From Rhynchospora pubera (taxonomy: Eukaryota; Streptophyta; Magnoliopsida; Poales; Cyperaceae): a DNA stretch of 64,000 nucleotides. This document shows positions 44,235 through 54,236 of the stretch, one piece after another. The notes under the pieces were generated by a model. The model did not search any database, had not been told where the DNA came from, and saw only the letters and a program-made list of their open reading frames with translations. Made by a program: the position numbers and the translations under genes. The stretch's first letter is position 1; each line of letters opens with the position of its first letter. The DNA lies in the NCBI GenBank assembly GCA_028095005.1, contig CM051459.1, positions 133,945,657 through 134,009,656 of the forward strand, given 5' to 3'.

Positions 44235-46599
44235 TGTCACACCCCACAACGGCGGCATGACAGATTTCCGCCGCAGGCACGTGCTTCGCACGCTCTGCAA
44301 GGCTTACAGGTTGGCCACAAATCAATATGCCATGTTTTATCATACTAAGTACCATGCAATTGGCAAGCCACAGTCTCAAAACCAAATTGAGGTTATGCTT
44401 GTAACATGTGCAAAACAAAATTTCGACAGAGTTTCCCCTGTAATAGACGGCATCCAGCCATATAGGCAACATTCACACAGTTTATCAAGTCTTTTCCCAA
44501 CCCAAAACCCACAAGTAACAGCCAAGTTAAGCAACAAACTTCGATTTACACACAACCGCACATAATTACACAATGGAACATGCAACAGTACACAAGTATA
44601 CAAAACATAGCATAGCTTAATGTACATGGCTTACTTCTCCACTCTTCAGCCCACGCCTTCAAAACCTGGAACCCATGAAAACATGGAACGGTGAGAAAGG
44701 AAACCATTTCTCAGTGCGGTATTTAGTTCCAGCCACGCATGAACCCGAAGTCTCATGTTGCGGAACTAAATATACACTGTTTAATATATAAGAACATAGT
44801 TTGCACATTTTATTCATAAAACAGTTAGCAATTCATGCTATGCAATGCAAGGCCAGCTAGCAACGATTATCCGAAATCTGCAAATTCAATTCATACAAAA
44901 GCCGGCACTTGTTGGACACCTATCCATGCACAATACTAGGCTGGTTACCAATCAGCCAAGTCATTTCCTTTCCATCAATACAACCAAATAGTACTTAATT
45001 GCTGAGAACATTTACCCCCTCATAGTCATGAGTCCCGGAACATAAGCGCTTATCTCACGGCCCTTGGAAAGACGGTCGCGACTCCGCTTTCCAAAGATGT
45101 AAATGTCATTCATCACACAATTAGCACAGCCATACCATATATCACAATTCAGCCACAATAAAATAAACCATTCAATATGCATGCCATGAGATAACAATCC
45201 ATCCTATGTACAGTCATGTAGCATATATATATATAATATAGCAATTCATACATGCAGGCTACATGCTAAGTCATGCAAAAACATCAAGCAACATGCATAA
45301 TATACTTTAAGTTTAGCACAGCAACAAGAGTTAGGGTTCAGGTGAAATCCGCACCTCAAACCTTACACCGCTTTACCCACCGTTCACTGTTGCGAAGCGC
45401 CCGCTTCACCGCTCAAGTCCACCGCTTCGGTCTGTTCAAAGTCTGGTTCAAGCAATCAAAACCTTATGTCACAGTCACACTCAACACCAGCCTATAACTC
45501 ATGCAATTACGTGGTAAAGGCACCTAGCCAAACACCGTTGCGTGACTGGTTTGCGGGTGTTTGCAACACCGCTTCATGGTTTGATAGTCAACCAACACCA
45601 GACCTATGGTGCTTACTAGCACATGGTCAGTTAGGGTGCACCAACAGCACTATGCAATGCACCAAATCATCATGCCTTGGTCTGGTTAAGTCATGAAATC
45701 ATCCACCATCCATGAACTATGCACTGCCATGCTTAGTTTTCAGCCTGGTTTGAGTAATATAGGGCCAGAACCATGCATAAAATCTTGTTTTCTACCTTCC
45801 CAACTGTTTAACTATGATCCAAACACTCTTTTTCACTGTCTAGCACCTCACAAACAAGCTCAAGGGGTCTGTTTTGGTAAGACACAGTGGTAATACGAAT
45901 TTGGCAGGGATAAGGGCATAATTGTCCACCAATTTGGGCCAGAAAGAGAGAGTAAGGGGTGGGGACCAGGTGTCAGCAAACCACTCTCCCCCTGCCTAAA
46001 TGACTAAGCTGCTAGGTGTCATGCAACTAATGGGGCTGGTCAAACCAGGTTGGACTGCCCCTTGGCCAGCTCCAAGGGTCACCACTGGACCACTCCAGTC
46101 TTACATGCATGGGACACTCCAGTACACCCTGCCAACATTCCTAAGTACATGAACAATGACTGGGCAGCTACATTAGCCACCGCACACGCAGACCGGCCGT
46201 AACCGTCATGCGTTACAGCATAATTTGGCCATTATTTTGGGCACAGTTTGGATCATTAAGTAATTCAATTTTACCACGCAATAATTTATTTCAATTTGGC
46301 ATACATGATGCAACATACACACAAGTCTGATTGTAAGGCAACCGTTACCATAGTGGGACTTATACCGTTTCCAACCACGCTTTACATGACTGCACTAGTG
46401 TCTGGACAGGTACGAGGGTATTTTACATGGGTCTCTGGTCAGTCAAGGTCTCAAACATCACCACCCCCTAATAGACAGGATGCAATTTGGAGCAACATCT
46501 AGTACAGTATTTACCAACCCCTGAATTTCCCCCACGCTCTAAGGCCTGGTTGCATGGTGTTTACATGACAGGGACACCGTCAAACAGCCGTATCTCACA
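44235..46599 (+). mobile_element. Probable solo LTR (about 2.37 kb) inserted between Sirevirus gag and protease
   Basis: This stretch is foreign to copia coding order. It starts TGTCACACCCC, a start common in Tekay/Del-type Ty3 LTRs, and ends CTCACA. It is flanked by TAACT (44230-44234) and CAACT (46600-46604), a 5-bp repeat with one mismatch. No ORF or domain inside. Alternative: a non-LTR insertion or a host-derived segment; the imperfect flank repeat keeps confidence moderate. Confidence 0.5.
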
Positions 46600-46675
46600 C
46601 AACTAATATATTATTCTTGTAATCTCTCCCCCTTAAGATTTGACAAGAATAACCTTGGGGAAAGAAGATGGCTAA

Positions 46676-49027
46676 CTAAGCCACACTCGAACCACTTCCA
46701 CCAATCAAAACGGATGTGGAAGTGAATTTAGGAACCCAAATCATGTTAATTGAACCGGATGTATGATTTGCTTTCCTAACTTTGCATTCTAGTGTGACAT
46801 GGCCATTCTTACCACAATAGTTGCAACAAGCACAAGTTGGCTTGTTCACTTGTGAACTTTCTCTTACAAAATGGGTTTCAAAATGACGCCTAAGCTCCAT
46901 GGCCCTAATGTTTGGATCCTTAGAGAAAGTGTATGATTGAGAGTTTCTCAAAATTGGTTTTTGAAAATTCTTTTTGTTTTGTTTAGAGACTTTTTGATTT
47001 CCCCCATTGGTTTGAGGTCTAGTGTGTGTTCTATTCCTATTCCCATCATTGTTTTGAAAAGGATGAAAACACCCATCGGGTCCCTTGAAATACAAGTTGC
47101 TTGGGCCCCGATTGTTTTGGAAGTTCTTTTGAGGTCTTTGAGACCCATTTCTATTCCTACCAAAATTCTTTTGAGCACCATTTTGAGAGCCAACAAAATT
47201 CTTTTGCCCTTGCCCGTGAGTGTTCCTACCATTGGTGCTCTTGTGATAAAGTCTCTTATTTTGTGTTGGGCTTGACATGGTTCTTGGTCTAGAAAAGGAT
47301 TGATTCCTCTTTTTGAAGCCAAGACCCGTTTTGTCATTGGGTTTTGTCCCACAAACATTTTATCAAGATTCATCTTGGTGCTATGAGAAGCACTAGACGA
47401 ACTTGAAGCCCTTTCATTTTTCAAAACATTTGTCTCACTCAAAAGAGTTTGACATTTTTCACAAACACTTGGTTTTTCAAAACTTTCAATCATACCCTTA
47501 TACCTTGTCACCAAAGATTCAAGATCATGCACCTTAGTCGTCAAAAGACTAATTTGCTCTTTTTGACTAGCAATAGTCTTAAGAGACTCATCAAGATAAT
47601 CATTCAACCTATCAAATTGCAAGTTTGCATCATCATTCAAGGTCAAGTCATTCTCACTATCACAATCGCTATCACTACTAGAGAATGAGTTTAGAAGTAC
47701 CTCATTTGTGACCTTGGACATTTCAATGGCAATTGTGGATGGTTCCTCTTGAATAGTCGTTGGAGCTTGTGTGAAAGTCGATGTAGAGGATGATGCTTCA
47801 TCAAGGCTAGCTTTACTCAATGGATGCACATAGATTTTGCCTCGGTTGAACTCATTGAACACCTCCTTCACCAAGTCATCTAGCCGTCATCCACCGGCAT
47901 CACCACATCATTCACTTGAGCCACAAGAGCAAGGTTGTCAAAGTCGCACTCGGATTCCGAATCGGATTGAGAGGATGAGCTCGAATCGGAATCGTTGTCC
48001 CAAGTGGCTTGCATGGCTCTCTCACCCTTCTTCTTGTAGTGTCCCTTATTGGACTTGAACCGGCCATCACCCCTTCTCTTGCCACCATCTTCCTTGTCCT
48101 TCTTCAAGTGAGGGAATAGCTTGAAGCAAGAGTACATGGTATGACCTTCTTTTTGGCACACGAAGCAAAGATCTCTTTCGTCATTCTCAAGTCTTTCTTT
48201 GTTGAACTTTCCTCAAACATCATGATAGCTCGAAACATCTTTGAGAGAACAGCTCCTTGCTTGTCCTCATCAAGGTCGATGATGCCTTTGGCCTTGTCAC
48301 TTGAGTGACGGTGTCTCCCTTGGTGGTTGTCATTGTGGCGATTCTTGGAAGGGGATGCCTTGTTGTCACTTGCCGCCAATGCCACGGTTTTGGGCTCATA
48401 CTTCAACTCTCCAAGTTGCTTGAGCTTCTCTTCCACGCACCGGTAATGGGTATAGATGATCTCCGGTGTAAGGTTGTTGTGGGACCTTTGTTGTGTCTCA
48501 AGAGTCGAGATGAGAGTGTCGAATTGAGGTCTTCCCACCAAAGCCCTAAGCAATCTTCCTGTAACACGACTATTAGATAGGGTCTCTCCTATGTTAGTGA
48601 ATTCATCGAGCAATTGTATAAACCGAGTATACATCTCCTCGATGCATTCACCTTCCCGTATGCGGAAATTATCCAATCTAGACTCTAACTCAAATTGTCG
48701 AGAGCTTTTGATTAGAGAATTTCCCTCATAACGGTTCAAGAGAGAAACCCACATTTCATGTGCACTTGTAGAGCTACCAAAAATGGCCGCTATGGACTCA
48801 TGTACCGAATTTAACAAAACATTCACGGCATTATCATTCTTGGTCCTAATGGTCTTAGAGGCATGGGTTTCTCTACCTTCACTATCAACTATTGGTGTGT
48901 ATGGCTTATCAACAACCTCCCAAAGATCAATCAAGTTGAGGTATACAACCATACATCTCTTCCAATAACAGAAGTTCTTGCAAGTGGAACCAAACTTGTC
49001 CGGTTTTTCTATCACCCTAGATGCCAT
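46676..49027 (-). pseudogene. gag: Sirevirus gag, frameshifted
   Basis: The start MASRVIEKPDKF at 49027 leads to a UBN2-type copia Gag domain (LWEVVDKPYTP, MWVSLLNRYEGNSLIKSSRQFEL, LLDEFTNIGETL, TLISTLETQQ). The frame is lost near 48210 and regained in another frame with a CCHC knuckle C-x2-C-x4-H-x4-C (CQKEGHTMYSC preceded by C) at about 48150. A further stop or frame change at 47880 precedes a coiled-coil and acidic S/D-rich part (47874-47330). Another shift near 47310 leads to an N/Q/R-rich tail with a second knuckle (CNYCGKNGHVTLEC) and stop at 46676. Two knuckles and a long coiled-coil Gag fit the Sirevirus lineage. Confidence 0.88.
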
Positions 49028-49068
49028 GAATCGAGGTTATCTACCTAACAAGATGGTCAAAAGATAAT

Positions 49069-49084
49069 CCCTGCTCTGATACCA
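49069..49084 (-). other. Primer-binding site (initiator tRNA-Met) of the Sirevirus
   Basis: On minus reads TGGTATCAGAGCAGGG, the classic plant retrotransposon primer site, 3 nt from the 5' LTR at 49088. Confidence 0.95.
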
Positions 49085-49087
49085 CTT

Positions 49088-50655
49088 TGTTGTCCCTAAT
49101 TTAAAGGCCTAGAGGGGGGTGAATAGGCACAAAAGCAAAGTTCTAAACCGGTATGGTCAATATTTGATTCAATTCAAACTTGGTCTAACACAAACAATCA
49201 AAAACACAAGCAATTCACTATTCAAGAGAGGTAAAGAGAGAAGAGAAGAAGTGACACGCGATATATTACGGAGTTCCGACCCGCTAGGAAGTGCTAGCCT
49301 TAGTCGTACGTCTCCGGGAGTTCCGCAACCTTGAAATGGACGCGCTCCGTTCAATTCCACACGAACGGGACTACAAATTCGAACCAAATCACCTTGTTAC
49401 AAACACTCTCAAGGTGGATTGGCCTAACTCAATTAAACAAGCTCAAACACTCAAGGGATTGAGGCTCTAACCAAATCACTCAACAAATCTAGCAATTAAC
49501 ACTAGTGGATTGGTTTGCACACTCTAATCTCAATGATTTTGCTAAAATAATGCTCAAACACAAGAGAGAGTAATGTCTAAATGGTTGGAGCTCAAAAGGG
49601 AGGAGTTTCAAAGGTTTCAAAAGTGTCTAAACAGTTCCAAGAGGCCCCATATATATAGAGGGCGCCAACAGCTCCAAAAATCAGTCAAAACAGACTCAAC
49701 TGTTATACAACGCTATATGCCGTTGTACAACGCCGAAATAGCCGTTGAAAAATCAAACGGTCACAGACAATAACGTTGTGAGTTGTCAGAGCGTTGTGTA
49801 ACTCTGTATAGCGTTGCACAACGCCTCAGCAAAAATCCAAAGCAGAAGCTCGACAGTTCCGTTGGAACTTGTCAGAGCGTTGTGTAACGCTTGGTAGCGT
49901 TGCACAACGAAGTCAAGAAAAGAAACAAGGCAGAACTGACAAACTCAAACAATATTGTCAGAACGTCATACGACGCTGACTGGCGTCACACAACGTCGCC
50001 GTTGCACAACGCTATTCAGCGTTGCACTACGCGTCCAGAGCGATTGAGCGATGTCTGAGCGAAGTTTAGAGCGTTACACAACGATTCGATGCATGGAACA
50101 TGGCAGCATGCATGCAGCATCGATGCTGATCGATGTCTGAGCAATGCAGAGTTGTCTGCTTCATGACTACGTTGTACAACGCTGAATAGCGTTACACAAC
50201 ATAGGAGCGGAAATGTTGTGTAACGTTACTTAGCGTTGCACAACGTTCTGACAAGGGGAAATAATAGATTTAACTGGTTTAAAAACAAATGAACTAACGT
50301 TGCACAACGCTACTGAGCGTTGTGTAACGCTGTTCCAACCTTGTCAGAGATTTTGCAATTTAAGAGCGAATTAATTCTGCGTTGTGTAACGGCAACTGGC
50401 GTTGTATGACGCTGGACAGAAAAACTGAGCATTTTACCAGCAAATTGATTGAGATTAGTTTAGAGTTTAATTAAACCTTAACTACTGAATCTAACTAGAC
50501 CAAAGCAATCTCTTGAAGCTCCAAACTAAGTGCCACACTTGCTTTAATCCATTCTTCAATAAATCTAGCTATAAAGCACTAAAAAGAGATGTTAGTTTAA
50601 GGATTTCGGTGTTGTTTTGCAAATCGGCAAATCGAGAGAAAATATTTAACCAACA
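49088..50655 (-). repeat. 5' LTR of the Sirevirus
   Basis: 1568 bp; about 16 base differences and no net indel relative to 36620-38187. By position carries the promoter for the minus-strand transcript. Confidence 0.93.
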
Positions 50656-50775
50656 ATTGACATATAAAAAAAATGAAATTAGACCATAGCAATAAAATCA
50701 TAATTCTATTTTGCAAAAACAAATAATCTTGCTGTTTTACCTATCTAAGAATACGTAGAAAAAGAACATCGTATG

Positions 50776-51075
50776 TAGGCCTGTAAAACGTTGAAAATTA
50801 TCACGTTACCAACTTGCCACCCATACCATTTTTCGTTTCGTTAAGAAAACGGTTTCAGTATTTCATTCCGTTAACCGTTTCGTAAGAATTCCGTTCCACT
50901 TAAGAAATTACATATGAAACGGTTTGAAAAGAGTCGAAACTATTCGAAACGTCACTATTCTTGTATTGTTTGCCGTTTCGTTTATTGAAACGAAATAAAA
51001 ATTGGTGTCGTTATTCGTTCCGTTTCATTTATACGAAACAGAATCACGTAGTTTTTTCTGTCGTTGACAGGCCTA
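50776..51075. mobile_element. hAT-type MITE (300 bp)
   Basis: TAGGCCTGT at the left and ACAGGCCTA at the right, flanked by ATCGTATG (50768-50775) and ATCGCATG (51076-51083), an 8-bp repeat with one mismatch. The interior is built of GAAACGG/CGTTTC words. Confidence 0.75.
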
Positions 51076-51083
51076 ATCGCATG

Positions 51084-51599
51084 TTTAGGCCCCAAACACA
51101 ATTGTGTATCAGTTCAAGAACAAATGATAATTAAACACAACCACTGAAAATCACTACCAAATAAAAACATAGAAATTTGGATGAGAAACAAATTATATAG
51201 TTATACATACATATTTTTTTCATAATAAAAATAAAGGATGAGAAACAAACAAGAAATCGCTGTCACGAATTGGGCTTGTTTGACGCAGACCTGGATGGAT
51301 CATGCTAACTAAATCTATGAAATAAAAATATATACTTCAAAGAATTAGATATTTATATATTTCCAGATTTGATTTTTTTGAGTATTTTTTTTTATTTTTG
51401 GGAATTTTCACCCATGAGCAAAAAACAACAGAGGCCGTTCAATCGAACCACGTTAGAGGTATTATACCTAAAATTGAAGTTTAAATTTAGACAGAAAATA
51501 CAAAAGCATGTAGCAATTGATTGAGTAAAAATGAAAATGGGGCTGGAGCACAGATCGTCTGATTATTCCCCATTTCCCCTGCACTTGGAAACGGAAATT
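51084..51599. other. AT-rich intergenic DNA
   Basis: Nothing recognised beyond short chance ORFs. Confidence 0.4.
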
Positions 51600-51772
51600 G
51601 ATTACTGTTATTTGCAGTTTTGCCATCCATGCCATCGCTAAATATAAAGTGAACATATACAACAAACAAAGCGAACACATACAAACAAATATGTTCGCCT
51701 TGTTTGCTGTATTATGTTCACTTTATATTTAGCGATGACAAGAATGACAAAACTGCAGAGGGCAGTTATCAT
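51600..51772. repeat. Near-perfect 173-bp hairpin
   Basis: Arms of about 80 bp (51600-51680 and 51691-51772) pair with few mismatches; both contain ATCGCTAAATATAAAGTGAA or its complement. The loop is about 10 nt. Could be a MITE or a small-RNA-generating hairpin; no target duplication was fixed. Confidence 0.8.
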
Positions 51773-51829
51773 TCTTGCTTTGAAACTATTTACAATTGGG
51801 AAGAATAAAGACTAGACATGCGTCTGACG

Positions 51830-53370
51830 TACATAAATTTGTGAACAGAATTTCACTACTAAAAAATATATATATGTATAAAAAAAACTAAAATATCATA
51901 TCAAGTCAAAATCTAATGAAATAACAAGTACTAAATAAAAACCTAAGGAAAAGATTAGTGTTCTTTATTAAACTATGCATCAGTAACAACAACAGATAAA
52001 AGGCATTTATAGTCAATCCAACAAAAGATAATAATTAAATATTACAACACATAATATAATGCCTAAATAAGATAACAGATTTAAAATATTTTTGTTTTCA
52101 TCATCGCTAATGATTAAAAGTATAAAGTTGAGAATGTAACAAAAGTAAAGTCGAGCGATTGATGTGGAAGCAATTCACCTTAGACTTAAAAAAAAAGAAT
52201 AAAGAAGATTCAGCCTAGATGAAAAAATTCACCTCAAGTCCTCAATTTTACGATGGCTAGGAAGGATAAAGACTGATGTTTTATATTATAAAATTTCACA
52301 TTAAAGTATTGAACTATGCCATTTCCATTTTTCCGAGAGAATAATTTTCTTTCACAAAAATTCAGGATATTTACGGCATTTCCCAACAAAGGTGCTTTTA
52401 TCCTAAATTTTAGGATATGGTTGATTTTATAATTATTCTCCTGATAAAGTCTATAGTACTTACTTTTAGGTGATATTGATTGCGCAATTTATTATTATTT
52501 TATTTATCAGAAAGTTAACAAGGCTGAAAAGTTTGGATCCTCTGTCGATTTAAGTCGCGATAATTCCAAACAAATTCAAATTTTTAGGACCATATGGCAT
52601 TCCCAACAGCTGGACACGACGTGCATAATTTTGTCAACAGAACTTCACTGCTGAATACAAACAAGCAAAATCAAAATATCAGGTCGAAATCTAAAAGAAA
52701 CAAATATTAAATAAAAACCTAAGGAAATTAAAAGATTTCCTCCATTAAACTGAACATTAGTAATAATAACAACAGAAAAGGCATTGACTGTCAATCCAAG
52801 AAAATATACTACTAGATTATCATAACATATAATATATATAGTGGGTAAATCAAGATGGTAGATTAAAAATGCTTTTTTTCCCCTTATTGCAAATAATTAA
52901 ATTTACAAAGTTGAGTATGCAACAGAAGTAAAGTTTAAGCGATTCATGTGGAATTATGTTACCTCAATTTAGACTAAATAAAAGAAAGAAGATTCAGCCA
53001 TAAAATTTTATCTCAATTTTACCAAGGATAAAGGATGAAGGGTGATGCTTTGTAATATAAAATTCACATTGAAGTATTGAACCATGTCATTTCCATTTTT
53101 TCTAGAGAATAATTTTTCTTTCACAAAATTTCAGGATACTTATGGCATTCCCAACAAAGCTACTTTTATCCTAATTTTTAGGATATGGTTAATTATATAA
53201 TTATTCTTCTGATAAAGTCTATAGTCCTTACTTTTAGGTGATATTGATTGTGCTATTTCTTTTTTTTAAAAAAAATTATTAAAAAGTAAACAAGGCTGGA
53301 AAGTTTGCATCCTCTGATCCTCTGTCAATTTAAGTCATGATGATTCCAAACAAATTCAAATTTCCAGGAC
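51830..53370. repeat. Old tandem duplication, unit about 780 bp
   Basis: Two diverged direct copies, about 51830-52600 and 52610-53370. Shared landmarks in the same order: AATAAAAACCTAAGGAAA, AAAGGCATT, TTAGGATATGGTT, GATAAAGTCTATAGT, TTTAGGTGATATTGATTG, GATTCCAAACAAATTCAAAT. No coding capacity. Confidence 0.75.
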
Positions 53371-54236
53371 CATACACAGCAGGTGATGCTCATGTGTGCT
53401 CAAATCAAAACCTGAGATTCTACCTACGGTCTTGAATCTCCAAAAAGGAAAATAAAAAGAAAAGAAAAATCTTAGATTCCCAGTGTGTGATTAGCAAAAG
53501 AGATTGATCCACGTCAGAAGCCTAGAAAACGAGAGTCCACGTGGCAGAGGCTGATCTGGCTTGTCTTTCAAGGCCTAGAAGCTGCCTTGCCAGTTGCCAG
53601 ATAGGCAGATACAGATCAAACAAGAAACCTCCATTGACAAAACTCAATTATCAAATCATCTCCAGTTTAGCTACCTGGTTATATCCATTTTTTATCTCAG
53701 AACGGATAAGTATTAAGTTGCGTGGCGACTGGTGATTGTTTCCCATTTTGGAAAATGGAGAAGCACAGGTGGAAACGCAAGTCAAATTGCAACTTGTTTA
53801 TGTGGAGGAGATACATTTAACCACGGTCTACCACAACCACTAGAAATGAGCCACGTCACCCACCTTTCAAATATCATCCACCAAAATGATATATTATTGA
53901 TTTAATCGCTCATGAAAGAGGTCGATCACAATAAATAAAAATTGCTTGTAGATCTTCCAAGGGAGGTCCACTTGGATTATTACAAATATAACCTCAAAAA
54001 CCTATAAAATAGCTTTTACATAGTTGCACGTGGAAAACGCTTCATTCGGAAGTCGGAACACTCTCACGAAACTTTAAGTATAAATACTATTTTATCAGGG
54101 GTATATTTAAGAAACTTTTTTGTTTAATTAAACGAGCATTGTGAGAGCTTCTCTTTCCCTTTGTGGAATCCTTCAAAAAATTCCGATTCTACCCCCTTCT
54201 CTTTCTCTCCTCTCGGAGGAGTGCTAGTATCCAGCC
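53371..54236 (+). promoter_or_regulatory. Upstream region of the Mpv17 gene with candidate TATA box
   Basis: TATAAATA at 54079-54086, about 150 bp before the start codon at 54237, is a plausible TATA box. The rest holds no gene. Confidence 0.45.

Larger units (their letters stand above)
36620..50655 (-). mobile_element. Sirevirus-like Ty1/copia LTR retrotransposon, about 14.0 kb, defective
   Basis: LTRs of 1568 bp (36620-38187; 49088-50655) read on minus TGTTGGTTAAA...GACAACA. A 5-bp target duplication ATTGA flanks the element (36615-36619; 50656-50660). It has an initiator-Met primer site, a large gag with two zinc knuckles, copia-order pol (protease, integrase, reverse transcriptase, RNase H), an extra ORF after pol, and polypurine tracts of the AAAAGGGGGAGATTG type next to the 3' LTR. 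This layout is characteristic of Sireviruses. By eye the LTRs differ at about 16 positions (about 1%). gag and pol carry several frameshifts and stops. Confidence 0.93.

Noticed and set aside
44203..46621. TIR transposon reading of the foreign block in the Sirevirus (TACAAGAATA at one edge, its complement at the other)
   Set aside because: The inverted match is imperfect and lacks a target duplication; the solo-LTR boundaries 31 bp further in fit better, though not perfectly.
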